From NCBI GenBank assembly GCA_016281335.1, contig JAEEIK010000110.1, positions 20,803 through 84,802 of the forward strand: a DNA stretch of 64,000 nucleotides. The letters run 5' to 3'. This stretch comes from Lachnospiraceae bacterium. Lineage in GTDB: Bacteria; Bacillota; Clostridia; Lachnospirales; Lachnospiraceae. Under the pieces are notes generated by a model. That model ran no database searches. It was not told the origin of the DNA and saw only the letters and a list, made by a program, of their open reading frames with translations. Below are positions 35,009 through 44,948 of this stretch, piece by piece. The first letter of the stretch is position 1; every line of letters begins with the position of its first letter. A program made the position numbers and the translations under genes.

Positions 35009-36102
35009 ATCACACTCTCCGCATATTTCAGCCATTCATCCGTGATCTTCTTTATTCCGGCTTTTTCACGGATCTCTGCAGCTGCAAGTCCGAGTTCATT
35101 TGCTTTATCCGGATATTCAAGGTACTTGACTATACCTGCTGCCATCTCCCTGTGATTCCCGACTTCACACAAAAGTCCGTTCATCCCGTCTTCTATCAGG
35201 GCTGCAGGTCCTCCTGCCGGACAGTCGGTAGCAAGCACCGGCAGTCCCAGCGCCATTGCTTCCATAAGGGCATTGGGCATGCCTTCAAAAGATGAAGACA
35301 GCACATAGCAGGCTGCGTCCTTTATGCATTCCGCAACCTTATCGGTATCTCCCATTATCAGTATCTTTGCTTCCAGTTTATGACTCTTTATCCACTCCTT
35401 TAACTGAAGGAGAGAATTATCCCCGGAATCATGACCGTATATCTCCAGCACGTAGTCCGGATAGTCCTTAAGTACCAGTTCAAAGGCCTTGGCCAGTGTC
35501 ATATAATCCTTTGCATAATTATGACGTCCCACAGCTACTACGGCTTTTCTGCGCTCTGATATCTGTCCCTGAGCGGCAAAGCTCTTTCCTATGGGATTAA
35601 GTATCACCCTGCTTTTCTTTCTTATCTTTTCGTTAAAGAAGTCCCTTGCTCCGGTAGTCTGGAAAACTGCCCCCGCGGTCTTTGAATAAAGATATCCCGA
35701 AAGCAGCCTGTGGACCTTCGACGAATAATCGACCTTCGGATCGCTGCGTACCGAAATGATGACCGGTACCCCTGTTCCCCCCGAAGCCAGCACTGCCCTG
35801 TAGTTTGCGCCTCTGCAGAAGGAATACACCACATCGGGTTTCTCTTTAAGCAGCAGCTCATGAAGTCTTTTCTGTCTGAGTTTTCTTTTCTTTGAAGAAC
35901 TTAAGTCCTCTTCTTCGGGACGTATGCCTATATCAAAACGCGTAACTCCCTCAGGCAGCGCAAACTCGTTTTTCTCTTCCTCTGCCGTGGCGATCCCGAC
36001 TCTGATATTCCTTGAGATCATCTCAGAGGCAAGATTGATCACGACTCTTTCCGCGCCGCCCTGTCCGAGACTGTGTATATGAAACATAACATAGTTGATC
36101 AT
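35002..36102 (-). CDS. GT4-family glycosyltransferase
   Basis: The 366-residue protein starts MINYVMFHIHSLGQGGAERV with the GGAERV acceptor loop. The donor half holds VAVGRHNYAKDYMTLAKAF and SSSFEGMPNALMEAMALGLPVLATDCPAGGPAALI, the pattern of GalNAc- or galactosyl-type GT4 enzymes (WbnH/PglA-like). That similarity is suggestive only. No Shine-Dalgarno sequence is near the ATG, but it overlaps the upstream stop by 4 bases, so termination-reinitiation probably drives it. Confidence 0.87.
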   Translation of the reverse strand: MINYVMFHIHSLGQGGAERVVINLASEMISRNIRVGIATAEEEKNEFALPEGVTRFDIGIRPEEEDLSSSKKRKLRQKRLHELLLKEKPDVVYSFCRGANYRAVLASGGTGVPVIISVRSDPKVDYSSKVHRLLSGYLYSKTAGAVFQTTGARDFFNEKIRKKSRVILNPIGKSFAAQGQISERRKAVVAVGRHNYAKDYMTLAKAFELVLKDYPDYVLEIYGHDSGDNSLLQLKEWIKSHKLEAKILIMGDTDKVAECIKDAACYVLSSSFEGMPNALMEAMALGLPVLATDCPAGGPAALIEDGMNGLLCEVGNHREMAAGIVKYLEYPDKANELGLAAAEIREKAGIKKITDEWLKYAESVIC

Positions 36103-37235
36103 TTTTTATTTACCATTTTCTCATACATATCCATCAGCATTTCGGTCTGGGCTCCCACATCAAAGCCCTTCTCTTTCAGTATGCGGATATTGTCCGAATT
36201 ATCGCCCACAGTATCCCGTGTCATTTCAACCGCCTTATCTGCCCAGAGCTTTGCGCCCTCCGACAGACTTAAAACTTTTACAAGTCCTGTCACTGCCACT
36301 TCTTTTGTTATCGTATCCGAGATCACACAGGGCACTCCGGCTGCCTGGGCTTCCACCACGGTCCCCGGCAGACCCTCATACCTTGAAGGAAATACCAGCA
36401 CATCCATTAGCTGATAGTAAGGCGCAGTATCACTCTGCATTCCCGTAAATATCACAGCTTCGTTAAGACCAAGCTCCGAGACTGTCTGACGGATGAAAGC
36501 TTCCCTTTCTCCGCCCCCCACCAGCAGGAGTTTTGCATTCTTCTTTTCTTTCTTTATCTCTTTAAATACTTCCAGAAGAAACTCGTGGTTCTTTGCATAA
36601 TGGAAGCGCCCCACATGGCCTACCACATATGCATCCTTAAGTCCGCAGTTTTCACGCAGTTCTTCTACCTTAGCCGTCGATACATTCTCCCCGGCAAACT
36701 TATCAAGTTCCAGCGCATTGGGTATTATCTTCACCCTTCCTGCTTTATATGCGGCATTACCGAATACAGAGACTGCTGCTTCAGCCGAACAGGCAAAGAG
36801 TTCATCGGCGCAGTCTGCAAGCCCAAGCCGCATAAACCTTGTGATCAGGCCTTTAAGCCCCGGATCCGTGCCTGCGCTCCTGGCATGAGCTATCGTGCAT
36901 TTTATCCCCTTCTTTCTTGCAGCCTTAAGATATATGACAGCAGAACTGGTCATATGTCCCTGCACGATATCTATCTCAGGATGTTCTTCAAAAAAAAGCT
37001 CCAGCGCTTTCCTGTAGGCTGTCCAGTTATACAGCTTAAAACGGGGCTGTATTCTGAATATCCTGCAGCCTAAGGCTTCGGCTTCATCATCATAATGCTG
37101 CCTCTTCGGATTAAAGACCATAAAATCATAATGACATCTTTCGGGATCGAGTCTCCTTGTGATATCCATTATACGGCTCTCGGCTCCGCCGAGCTCAAGC
37201 TCTCCTATAACCTGTAATACATTGACTCTGCTCAT
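36099..37235 (-). CDS. GT4-family glycosyltransferase (EpsF-like)
   Basis: The 378-residue enzyme begins VNVLQVIGELELGGAESRIMDI, then has QGHMTSSAVIYLKAARKKGI, AHARSAGTDPGLKG, VGRFHYAKNHEFLLEVF and PSRYEGLPGTVVEAQAAGVPCVIS with EX7E. This order closely follows EpsF-like transferases of Firmicutes exopolysaccharide operons. The acceptor is unknown. It overlaps the deacetylase-like gene by 4 bases upstream. Confidence 0.9.
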   Translation of the reverse strand: MSRVNVLQVIGELELGGAESRIMDITRRLDPERCHYDFMVFNPKRQHYDDEAEALGCRIFRIQPRFKLYNWTAYRKALELFFEEHPEIDIVQGHMTSSAVIYLKAARKKGIKCTIAHARSAGTDPGLKGLITRFMRLGLADCADELFACSAEAAVSVFGNAAYKAGRVKIIPNALELDKFAGENVSTAKVEELRENCGLKDAYVVGHVGRFHYAKNHEFLLEVFKEIKKEKKNAKLLLVGGGEREAFIRQTVSELGLNEAVIFTGMQSDTAPYYQLMDVLVFPSRYEGLPGTVVEAQAAGVPCVISDTITKEVAVTGLVKVLSLSEGAKLWADKAVEMTRDTVGDNSDNIRILKEKGFDVGAQTEMLMDMYEKMVNKK

Positions 37236-37996
37236 TTCACAAACTTCCCGATAAGCCGTTTGAACACAGCCGCTCCGTATTCCAGCGTTTTCATAAAGCT
37301 GTCCTTCTTGTGGGCGTTGGCGCTGATCATCCGCTCATAGTCGACAAAGCGGTCCCTGTTTTCCTCGAAGAGTTTCTCATACTCATCAAAGTCGCTGTCC
37401 TTCATCTCCCAGGTATGCACCACGAAGGTCGTGATGCCTATGGGCGCTTTCATTTCAAAACTCCTTAACATGGCTATGGGAAGGAATTTCAGCCCCTTGT
37501 ACATATAGGGTCCTTCACCGTATCCGTCTGTCACATATTTAAAACCGCAGGACCTTAAAGCCTTCAGCGTATCTTCATCATAAGCATGACCGGGAGCCAT
37601 AAAGATATCACTGTGAACCCCCAGTTCCTTCAGCTTTTCCTTTCCCCTGCTTATCATCTTCTTCTGTCTCTTGTAATTGACTCCGGCAAATTCCGAAAAA
37701 CCGTTCAGCGGGAATATGCCTCCGATCTTTGAGGTATATACATGATAGCAGCCGTGGAGCGCGATGCTCCAGCCCTCTGCCTTTTTCTTTTGAAGCCACT
37801 CCGCATACAACTTTTCATCCTTAAAATCAGGATTTCTGAGTTCCTCCCTTGCCATGAGCTGTTTGTCGTGATTAAAGGGAATAACTCCTATAAGAGGCTT
37901 TATGGAATACACATCCAGAAGCCTCTCGAATCTTTCAAACGCTGCCCAGTTCATTTCGGGGCAGATATCATCTATGCGTATGACTATCTTCCTCAT
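37232..37996 (-). CDS. Polysaccharide deacetylase-like (DUF2334-type NodB fold)
   Basis: The 254-residue protein has RIDDICPEMN at its start, with the Asp pair of motif 1, SIALHGCYHVYT with the His-x3-His metal site of motif 2, and MAPGHAYDEDTLKAL as a motif 3 variant. This matches cytoplasmic or surface CE4-like/DUF2334 deacetylases. No signal peptide is visible, so it probably acts in the cytoplasm on a sugar intermediate or is a member of the fold with another role. It lies directly after the UDP-GalNAcA pair. Confidence 0.8.
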   Translation of the reverse strand: MRKIVIRIDDICPEMNWAAFERFERLLDVYSIKPLIGVIPFNHDKQLMAREELRNPDFKDEKLYAEWLQKKKAEGWSIALHGCYHVYTSKIGGIFPLNGFSEFAGVNYKRQKKMISRGKEKLKELGVHSDIFMAPGHAYDEDTLKALRSCGFKYVTDGYGEGPYMYKGLKFLPIAMLRSFEMKAPIGITTFVVHTWEMKDSDFDEYEKLFEENRDRFVDYERMISANAHKKDSFMKTLEYGAAVFKRLIGKFVK

Positions 37997-38967
37997 AAGT
38001 TTTCCTTATACCAGTCTATTGCAAGTTTAATGCCTTTTGCAAAATCGAACTCCGGATCGTATCCGAGTTTTTCTCTTGCCTTTGATATATCCGCATTTGA
38101 ATGCTTGATATCACCTGCCCTGTCAGGTCCGAATATGGGCTCGCGCTCTATCCCAAGCGCCCTGCAGAGTTCGTAATAGATATCTATCAATACTTCCCTG
38201 CCGCCGTAAGCCACATTGTAGGCTTCACCGGCCGCCTCACTTCCCGCAAGGGAAGCTTTAAGATTGGCCTCTATGACATTGTCTATATAGGTGAAATCCC
38301 TGGACTGCTTACCGTCACCGTTGATCGTGGGCGTTTCACCGTTTAGGAGCTGTCTTATGAATTTCGGGATCACTGCCGCATATGCGCCGTCGGGATCCTG
38401 TCTTCTTCCGAACACATTGAAATATCTGAGCGCATAGGTATCAAGTCCGTACAGCTTATGATAAAGTTTTCCGTATTCCTCTGTCACTCTTTTTGTAAGC
38501 GCGTAAGGTGAAAGCAGATTTCCTTCCTGTCCCTCTTTCTTGGGAAGCACCGGATGATCACCGTATACCGAGGAAGACGAAGCATAGATAAACTTCTTTA
38601 CTCCGTTCTCCTTAGCTGCTTCCATCATCTGAAGAGTACCATGAATGTTATTAAGGTCATAGAAAAGCGGCATCTGTATGCTGCGCGGCACGCTTCCCCA
38701 GGCAGCCTCATGAAAAACATAATCCACTCCCTTGCATGCATTCATGCAGGTATCCATATCTTTGATATCACCCTTTATGAATTCATAACCTTCCCTGTTT
38801 ATCAGAAGATCAACGTTTTCCTGCTTTCCGGTTGAGAGATCGTCAAGGCACCTGACCCTTCCTCCAAGGTCCAGTATGGCTTCGCATAAATTGCTTCCGA
38901 TAAAGCCTGCCCCTCCCGTAACCAGATATAATGCGCCTTCCGGCAGTTTGATATCCCTGTATCCCAT
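37993..38967 (-). CDS. tviC: UDP-N-acetylhexosamine(uronate) 4-epimerase (WbpP/TviC type)
   Basis: The 324-residue SDR has GGAGFIGSNL, YASSSSVYGD and SPYALTKRVTEEYG with the Tyr-x3-Lys pair. It also has EAAWGSVPRSI and FGRRQDPDGAYAAVIPKFI, which are typical of WbpP/TviC enzymes. These act on UDP-GlcNAc or UDP-GlcNAcA C4. With the adjacent dehydrogenase it should give UDP-GalNAcA. The ATG at 38967 has GGAGG 5 bases upstream; a TTG at 38979 opens the frame but covers that site. It shares one base with the dehydrogenase stop (TGATG). Confidence 0.9.
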   Translation of the reverse strand: MGYRDIKLPEGALYLVTGGAGFIGSNLCEAILDLGGRVRCLDDLSTGKQENVDLLINREGYEFIKGDIKDMDTCMNACKGVDYVFHEAAWGSVPRSIQMPLFYDLNNIHGTLQMMEAAKENGVKKFIYASSSSVYGDHPVLPKKEGQEGNLLSPYALTKRVTEEYGKLYHKLYGLDTYALRYFNVFGRRQDPDGAYAAVIPKFIRQLLNGETPTINGDGKQSRDFTYIDNVIEANLKASLAGSEAAGEAYNVAYGGREVLIDIYYELCRALGIEREPIFGPDRAGDIKHSNADISKAREKLGYDPEFDFAKGIKLAIDWYKENL

Positions 38968-40286
38968 CACAGCCTCCAATAAATATAATCTTCTCTGTTC
39001 TCATATTCCTTAAGATCGAACATGCCTTTCAGATCAAGGAACACTTTCTTCTTTGCATCTTTTTTAAACCATTTATCCGTCTGCTCCGTATCAAACTTTT
39101 CAAATTCTTTATGGTTTACGGCTATCACCACGGCATCCATATCCTTTATCTCACTCATGTCTGCAAATTCTATGCCGTACAGCCTCTTTGCTTCCGCAGC
39201 ATCAGCCTCCGGATCGCTTATAAGCGCTTCTATGCCGTACTCCTTCAGCTCCCTGTAGATATCTATGACTTTGGTATTTCTTGTATCCGGGCAGTTTTCC
39301 TTGAAGGTAAAACCGAGTATCGCAACCTTTGCGCCCTTTACTGTCCTGTCTGCCTTGATCAGCAGCTTTACAAGACTCTCCGCAACATACTTTCCCATAT
39401 CATCATTTATACGCCGCCCGGAAAGTATTATCTGGGAATGATAGCCCAGTTCTTCGGCTTTGTAGGTCAGATAATAGGGATCCACGCCTATGCAGTGTCC
39501 TCCCACCAGGCCGGGGAAGAATTTAAGGAAGTTCCACTTGGTCCCTGCCGCTTCCAGCACCGATCTGGTATCTATGCCCATGCGGTGGAATATCATGGAA
39601 AGCTCATTCATAAAAGCAATGTTTATGTCTCTCTGGCTGTTCTCTATGACCTTTGCCGCCTCGGCAACCTTTATTGACTGGGCTCTGTACACCCCTGCCT
39701 CTACTACCAGCGAATAAACCTTTGCCACGGTATCAAGAGTCTCTTCATCCATGCCTGATACTATCTTGGTTATGGTCTCAAGCCTGTGCACCTTATCACC
39801 GGGATTGATACGTTCGGGAGAATAGCCTATCTTAAAGTCCGTTCCGCATTTTAAACCTGATTCCTTTTCAAGAATAGGCACACAGATATCCTCCGTCACT
39901 CCGGGATACACCGTTGATTCAAACACCACTATGCTTCCCTTTGTAAGATTGCGTCCGAGTATCCTGCTTGCGCCTTCCACGGGAGTCAGGTCCGGCGTAT
40001 GATCATCATTGACCGGAGTGGGCACCGCCACTATATGAAAACGCGCTTCCTTAAGCTTACTCTCATCTGCGGTAAACTCCACTGCAGACTTAGCTATGAC
40101 CTCGTCCCCCACTTCCTTTGTGGGATCGATCCCCGACTTGTACAGCTCTATCTTTTCGGAATTGAGATCAAAGCCGACAACCTTGATCTTTCTCGCAAAG
40201 GCTACTGCTATGGGCATACCCACATAACCGAGCCCCACCAGCGAAAGTTTCTCTTTTCCTTCAGTCAGATCTTCATAAAGTCCCAT
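38967..40286 (-). CDS. tviB: UDP-N-acetylglucosamine/galactosamine 6-dehydrogenase (TviB/WbpO type)
   Basis: The ~439-residue protein has a GLGYVGMPIAVAFA NAD site, AVPTPVNDDHTPDLTPV, FESTVYPGVTEDICVP and the GGHCIGVDPYYLT catalytic Cys loop. These features place it in the UDP-glucose/GDP-mannose dehydrogenase superfamily, closest by eye to TviB/WbpO. It oxidises the C6 of UDP-GlcNAc or UDP-GalNAc to the uronate. Pairing with the WbpP/TviC-like epimerase supports UDP-GalNAcA production. AAGGA lies about 8 bases before the ATG at 40286; a GTG one codon earlier is possible. Confidence 0.9.
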   Translation of the reverse strand: MGLYEDLTEGKEKLSLVGLGYVGMPIAVAFARKIKVVGFDLNSEKIELYKSGIDPTKEVGDEVIAKSAVEFTADESKLKEARFHIVAVPTPVNDDHTPDLTPVEGASRILGRNLTKGSIVVFESTVYPGVTEDICVPILEKESGLKCGTDFKIGYSPERINPGDKVHRLETITKIVSGMDEETLDTVAKVYSLVVEAGVYRAQSIKVAEAAKVIENSQRDINIAFMNELSMIFHRMGIDTRSVLEAAGTKWNFLKFFPGLVGGHCIGVDPYYLTYKAEELGYHSQIILSGRRINDDMGKYVAESLVKLLIKADRTVKGAKVAILGFTFKENCPDTRNTKVIDIYRELKEYGIEALISDPEADAAEAKRLYGIEFADMSEIKDMDAVVIAVNHKEFEKFDTEQTDKWFKKDAKKKVFLDLKGMFDLKEYENREDYIYWRL

Positions 40287-41856
40287 CACTTATTCCTTCT
40301 TTCTCATTAATAAGATATCCATATATTATCATAAATGCAAAGCATAATGAATATGCGGGATGCCATATCCATTCGGTCATCATAGCCATCCCGGTAAGGA
40401 CGCTTATGATAAGCGGAAGCACATAGCGGTTCTTATTCTTTGCGCTCTTAAGATAGCCTTTGGCGCTTCTGAAAAACGCAGACGCCATTACGGCAAGGAA
40501 ACTTAAGAAAGTCAGAAAACCGTACTGGTAAAAAATCTGCAGATAAGAATTATGCGCATGATAGACCAGCGTTTCCTCTCCGTCTCCGTTTTCAAGATAT
40601 ATATGTCCCGGATAATGTCCGAAGAAAGACAGCCTGCCGGCAAATGCAGCCCAGATCTCCTTTCTTCCGTTAGTCACATCCCTGTCGGTATCAACGACTA
40701 CCGCTTCCTGCTGTTCCTCTCTTTCGGGAACGTCAAACTTTACATATATCCCCCACTTACCGAGAGCAAGTGTCAGGAACTCCCTGAGCTCCGTATATTT
40801 TTCCGAGTCCACAGGATCTCCGCGCACCACCTTGTTTTCTATCAGATTTTCGGCATAAAGCAATTTCGGTCTGTTAATATATGCCGGGATATATCTGAGA
40901 GCAAGGAAGCCGGGATAAAGCAGGATAAGCTGCAGCAGGAGATAGATCAGGCCGTATCTTAACAGCTTTTTTCCTCCCTTTCTTATTACGCAGAAGACAA
41001 TGAACAGCGTAAGGGCTATCAGCAGTCCGAGTATGACCGTCCTTGTATAATTATAGAATACCAGTATGCCGTTCCAGCATAAAAGCACTGTCATCAGCCC
41101 GAGTTTTATCTTCTTTTCCTTATTCTTCTTTCCTGCAGCGAGTCTCCAGGCTGCTGCCAGTATCACAACATAGCAGGCAGCAAAATACTCTCCTGCTGAA
41201 TTCGAATTATTAAAGTATCCCATATAGCGTTCATCCGTATCGTAAGGCCTGAACAGGAGCGAGAATGCGGAAAACAGAAGCAGCACCGCGATCTCGGCCC
41301 TTACGAAACTGCGCATCATAAGCTTTCTGTCATCATCATTCTGCATTATGAAGAAAGCGCAGCTGAAACATATGGGAAAGAGAAGCGCATTGGTATAGCC
41401 GGGATTGAAGAGAGTGATGAACAGCGCAAAGAAAAGCCATTCGAAGGGCAGCCTCTTAAACACTTCCGTTCCTTCCTCCTTGATCAGCTTCATCAGCCTC
41501 AGTATCAGGGCGATGATCACTACTCCCCAGACAAGGGCTGCTGCCTTGCCGAGCCTTATCACCGAAGCAAATTTATAATCACAGGTATCGGCTATCCAGT
41601 GATGAAGATATGCAAAGTGTAAAAAGATGAAACAAACGATACAATAGATCAGATTATGCAGCCTGAATATCTCAGAGGATTTAAGCTGTAAGAGCATAAG
41701 GATGCCGAAAGAAAGCACCAGCGTACGGAACACCACTGCCTGAAGAAAACTGTTGCCCGCATTGGAAAAATGCACGCAGGAAGCGATGCATATCCCGAAA
41801 AAGACCACGGTCAGTATCTCACGTATTCTGTATATCACATCATCCCTGTTTATCAT
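40273..41856 (-). CDS. Wzy/O-antigen-ligase-like membrane protein
   Basis: The 527-residue protein has about 11-12 hydrophobic helices and a large soluble loop at residues ~335-430. The loop carries DVTNGRKEIW and then YHAHNSYLQIFYQYGF, which match the Wzy_C motif NGR...HxHN. It is the second such protein in the window. It should polymerise or transfer lipid-linked glycan outside the membrane. It overlaps both neighbours (14 and 17 bases). Confidence 0.88.
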   Translation of the reverse strand: MINRDDVIYRIREILTVVFFGICIASCVHFSNAGNSFLQAVVFRTLVLSFGILMLLQLKSSEIFRLHNLIYCIVCFIFLHFAYLHHWIADTCDYKFASVIRLGKAAALVWGVVIIALILRLMKLIKEEGTEVFKRLPFEWLFFALFITLFNPGYTNALLFPICFSCAFFIMQNDDDRKLMMRSFVRAEIAVLLLFSAFSLLFRPYDTDERYMGYFNNSNSAGEYFAACYVVILAAAWRLAAGKKNKEKKIKLGLMTVLLCWNGILVFYNYTRTVILGLLIALTLFIVFCVIRKGGKKLLRYGLIYLLLQLILLYPGFLALRYIPAYINRPKLLYAENLIENKVVRGDPVDSEKYTELREFLTLALGKWGIYVKFDVPEREEQQEAVVVDTDRDVTNGRKEIWAAFAGRLSFFGHYPGHIYLENGDGEETLVYHAHNSYLQIFYQYGFLTFLSFLAVMASAFFRSAKGYLKSAKNKNRYVLPLIISVLTGMAMMTEWIWHPAYSLCFAFMIIYGYLINEKEGISDGTL

Positions 41857-42778
41857 TTTTGATCCGTTCTCTTATAACATACTGGGGCGAAGCATTCATG
41901 CAGATATATATCCGGCCTATATACTCTCCGATAAGCCCCAGCATTATCATCACCATACCTCCGAAGAAGACCACAAAGGATATGATGGAAGCAAAACCTG
42001 TTACACGGTCGGGAAGTATAAAGTGCTGTACGATGATCACGAGCCCGTATATAAAGCCCGCCAGTGCAAAAAATACACCCATTACCGTGGCTATGCGCAG
42101 GGGCTTGACCGAAAACGAAGTAAAACCGTTCATCCACAGGCCCAGCAACTTCTTCAGATTGTATCCCGATTCACCTACGGTCCTCGAACGATGCTCTACC
42201 TGTACATTCACTATGTTCCTCGTGGTCCTGAGCACCAGGCCCATCACATAAGGATAGGAATTTTCATATCTGAGCATCTCATCCACAACAAATCTTTTAG
42301 CCGCGAAGTAGCTGGACAGATGCAGTTCCTTTGGTTTATCCAGCATGAATTCCGCCATTTTCTCATTTGTCCAGCTTCCGAAATTCCTGAAGGGCGAATG
42401 CTTTTTATTTCCGTATCTTGCGTAAGCCACATCAGCTCCGTCTTCCAGCGCCTTTAAAAGCTTTTTTGCTTCGGAAGGCGGCGTCTGCCCGTCATCATCG
42501 AGACAGATGATCACATCTCCCGTTGTCTCCCTCATGCCTGCCATCAGCGCAGAGTGCTGTCCGAAATTCCTTGCAAAATCTATGCCGGTGATAAAGTCGT
42601 TTTCTTTGCAGAGCTTTCTTATCACATCCATGGTACCGTCGGGAGAAGCATCATTGACCAGCACCACTTCATAGCTGTAACCTTCCATGGCAGCCATGGC
42701 CTGTTTTATCTCTTCCACTACCGACTCTATGGTTTTTTCGCTCCTGTAACAGGGAATGACAAAACTGATCTTCTTCAT
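41840..42778 (-). CDS. GtrB/DPM-synthase-like GT2 with two C-terminal helices
   Basis: The 312-residue protein begins ISFVIPCYRSEKTIESVVEEI and has LVNDASPDGTM, RNFGQHSALMAGM and CLDDDGQTPPSEA (DXD), then RSRTVGESGYNLKKL and two C-terminal helices. This is the pattern of GtrB/YfdH enzymes that make undecaprenyl-phosphate-glucose or ArnC-like products. Its partner flippase could be the GtrA domain in the 48852-50849 fusion. GAGGAGG lies 8 bases before the ATG, which shares a base with the GNAT stop. Confidence 0.9.
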   Translation of the reverse strand: MKKISFVIPCYRSEKTIESVVEEIKQAMAAMEGYSYEVVLVNDASPDGTMDVIRKLCKENDFITGIDFARNFGQHSALMAGMRETTGDVIICLDDDGQTPPSEAKKLLKALEDGADVAYARYGNKKHSPFRNFGSWTNEKMAEFMLDKPKELHLSSYFAAKRFVVDEMLRYENSYPYVMGLVLRTTRNIVNVQVEHRSRTVGESGYNLKKLLGLWMNGFTSFSVKPLRIATVMGVFFALAGFIYGLVIIVQHFILPDRVTGFASIISFVVFFGGMVMIMLGLIGEYIGRIYICMNASPQYVIRERIKNDKQG

Positions 42779-43275
42779 CACAATACCCTCCTCATGAATA
42801 TGACAGGATGAGCTCCCTCCTCTTTTCCGTATTCGGTAAATCCCATGTTTTCATATACTCTTCTGGCCCTTGTATTACTTTCGATCACCCTGAGAGTTAT
42901 CTCCTTCATTCCCATATCCTCTTTCGCATAGGAAAGAGCCAGTTCCATCACTTCACTGCCGTAGCCCTTGCCAAGCATGTCTTCCCTGCCGATATATACT
43001 CCGTATTCGGCCGTATGCTTCTCTTTATCAATATCCTTAAAATACTGGCTGCCTATCTCTTCGCCGCTTTCCTTCACAACTATCACAAACTGTTCCACCA
43101 GGCCTTTCATCACCTTATTTACAAACCAGTCCCGGTGCATCTCTTCAGTCACGATATCCTTAAAAATAAACTGCTCTCTCACACAGTCCGCATTTCTCCA
43201 TCTGACTGCCAGCGGGGTATCATCTATGGTCATCCTTCTTAAAAGGACTTTTTTCCCTTTTATGATGTCTCTCAT
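42778..43275 (-). CDS. GNAT acetyltransferase
   Basis: The 165-residue protein is a RimJ/RimL-type GNAT: KVLLRRMTIDDTPLAVRWRN start, IGSQYFKDID, YIGREDMLGKGYGSEVM (acetyl-CoA loop) and IESNTRARRVYENMGF. In this setting it may acetylate an amino sugar. A WecE-type aminotransferase lies two genes upstream, which would make it a functional counterpart of WecD; this is inference, since it is a different GNAT subgroup. Confidence 0.85.
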   Translation of the reverse strand: MRDIIKGKKVLLRRMTIDDTPLAVRWRNADCVREQFIFKDIVTEEMHRDWFVNKVMKGLVEQFVIVVKESGEEIGSQYFKDIDKEKHTAEYGVYIGREDMLGKGYGSEVMELALSYAKEDMGMKEITLRVIESNTRARRVYENMGFTEYGKEEGAHPVIFMRRVL

Positions 43276-44948
43276 TTATATCTTGCCGGAGTATATATCT
43301 CAAAATACTCCCTCTTTCCTTCAAGTATTTCCCTTTGCGTTAAGATGACCGAATCATACCTTTCCGTAAGGAAGTCCTGCAGCTGCTCTGGACTTAAGCC
43401 CACCTCATAGCGGCAGGCAAAATTCACTCCGCGCCCAAGCTCTATGGCTTCTGCTGCGCTTTCATAACCGAAGGCTTTAAGCTTTTCTTTCTGCAGCGGC
43501 GAACCGTAAAGCCAACCTCCCATCAGCAGACAGTTGAAGGGTTCGCTTTTCTTTGCCGACAGAACGTACTTTGTCCGATTGACCGTTGCATAAGTCTCAA
43601 GTAAAAACAGCTCATCCCCGTGTTCCGCCATATAAGAGTATAACACATCATCATCTTCATTTACAGCTAATTGTGTCTCATAGTCCCCCACATCAATAAA
43701 GTCTTTAACCGTAAATGCAAGGCCTGCTATGCTGACTGCAGCCAGCACGATCAGCGCCGCTTTCTTAAGTTTCTCCCCTCTCCTTGACAGAAGCAGCCCG
43801 CACATAACGGAAATATCCGCGATATACAGCGCAGTCACTACCCTCTCCGGCATCCTTCCTCTGTAGGCAAGATAAGCATACAGGCAAAGATGAAGGCCGG
43901 CGCAGGCCCCGGCGGCAAGCAGGCCTCTGATATCTTTTTCAATGATCGATAATACCAGTACTGCTGCTGTCATTATCCAGAATATATAAGCATAGGGCAT
44001 GCCCGGATCCTTCAGTCCGGGAATGAAAGAAACCTTCACCGTATATAAGGCTTCTTTTATCCTTTGGATCCCTTCGCTCTGTCTGCCTTCTTCACGATAG
44101 GCCGCCATCTCATGAAATCTTGAGGCATCGGCCTCAGTATCCGCTATCAGGTCATAATTCTTATAAATAGGAAAGGCCGCATCACTGACTCCGAGAGAAC
44201 GATAATACTCTCTTGCTGCCTCGCTCTCCCAGACATTTGTATAATCATACAGCTCGGTCCTGGCATCATTAAGCTTAAGGTATTCCTGCCAGTCTTCTCC
44301 TCTGTAAGCTATGTGCTGGATAAGAAAGAGCAAAAGGAAAACAGCCGCGCAGGCCGCGACGGGAATGAACTTTCCCTGCTGCTTATCTTCTTTCCTTTCT
44401 TTTATGAACCTGCTGATAAGGACAGGAACAAGAAAAGGAACAAACATATAAAAAACCTGCCTCCTTATCTGATAACAAAGAAGCAGCATTATAAGAGCAG
44501 CCCATATATCACCGACCTTCTCTTCTTTATCACTCCCGGTCAGCATAAAAAGCCCCGAACCTCCTGCTGCCGCGGCGACCACGGTATAATGGGGCATCAG
44601 GGCACAGCCTGCAAAAAACATCACGATAAAAGCGAGGCCTGCCGCCTTATCCTTCTTCATGATCACTGCTGATGAGAAAACTATAACGGCCAGGCAGAAA
44701 AGGCCGAACCAGGGAATGACCGGAATGAGCCTGTACATCAGACTTAAGATAAAGGAGATCCCCGCTCCCATATATACGGTATGAAGATCCGGGGTACCGC
44801 TGTAGGCGCCTGAAAGTATGCCCTCTATCGCCACATCATCATTCATGACAAACAGGGGCGCACGGTACATGTACAGAAAAAGCACATATAAGATAACACA
44901 TAATAGTATGCTCTCTATCCATGCTTTATTTTTCAGGCTGTCTTTCAT
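43272..44948 (-). CDS. GT-C-like multispanning membrane protein
   Basis: The 558-residue protein has about 11-12 hydrophobic helices. After helix 1 comes MNDDVAIEGILSGAYSG, with the paired Asp residues expected in the first outer loop of a GT-C enzyme. A soluble C-terminal ~110-residue region follows. No named family is recognisable. It lies between the WecE-type and GNAT genes with 4-base overlaps on both sides. Confidence 0.68.
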   Translation of the reverse strand: MKDSLKNKAWIESILLCVILYVLFLYMYRAPLFVMNDDVAIEGILSGAYSGTPDLHTVYMGAGISFILSLMYRLIPVIPWFGLFCLAVIVFSSAVIMKKDKAAGLAFIVMFFAGCALMPHYTVVAAAAGGSGLFMLTGSDKEEKVGDIWAALIMLLLCYQIRRQVFYMFVPFLVPVLISRFIKERKEDKQQGKFIPVAACAAVFLLLFLIQHIAYRGEDWQEYLKLNDARTELYDYTNVWESEAAREYYRSLGVSDAAFPIYKNYDLIADTEADASRFHEMAAYREEGRQSEGIQRIKEALYTVKVSFIPGLKDPGMPYAYIFWIMTAAVLVLSIIEKDIRGLLAAGACAGLHLCLYAYLAYRGRMPERVVTALYIADISVMCGLLLSRRGEKLKKAALIVLAAVSIAGLAFTVKDFIDVGDYETQLAVNEDDDVLYSYMAEHGDELFLLETYATVNRTKYVLSAKKSEPFNCLLMGGWLYGSPLQKEKLKAFGYESAAEAIELGRGVNFACRYEVGLSPEQLQDFLTERYDSVILTQREILEGKREYFEIYTPARYK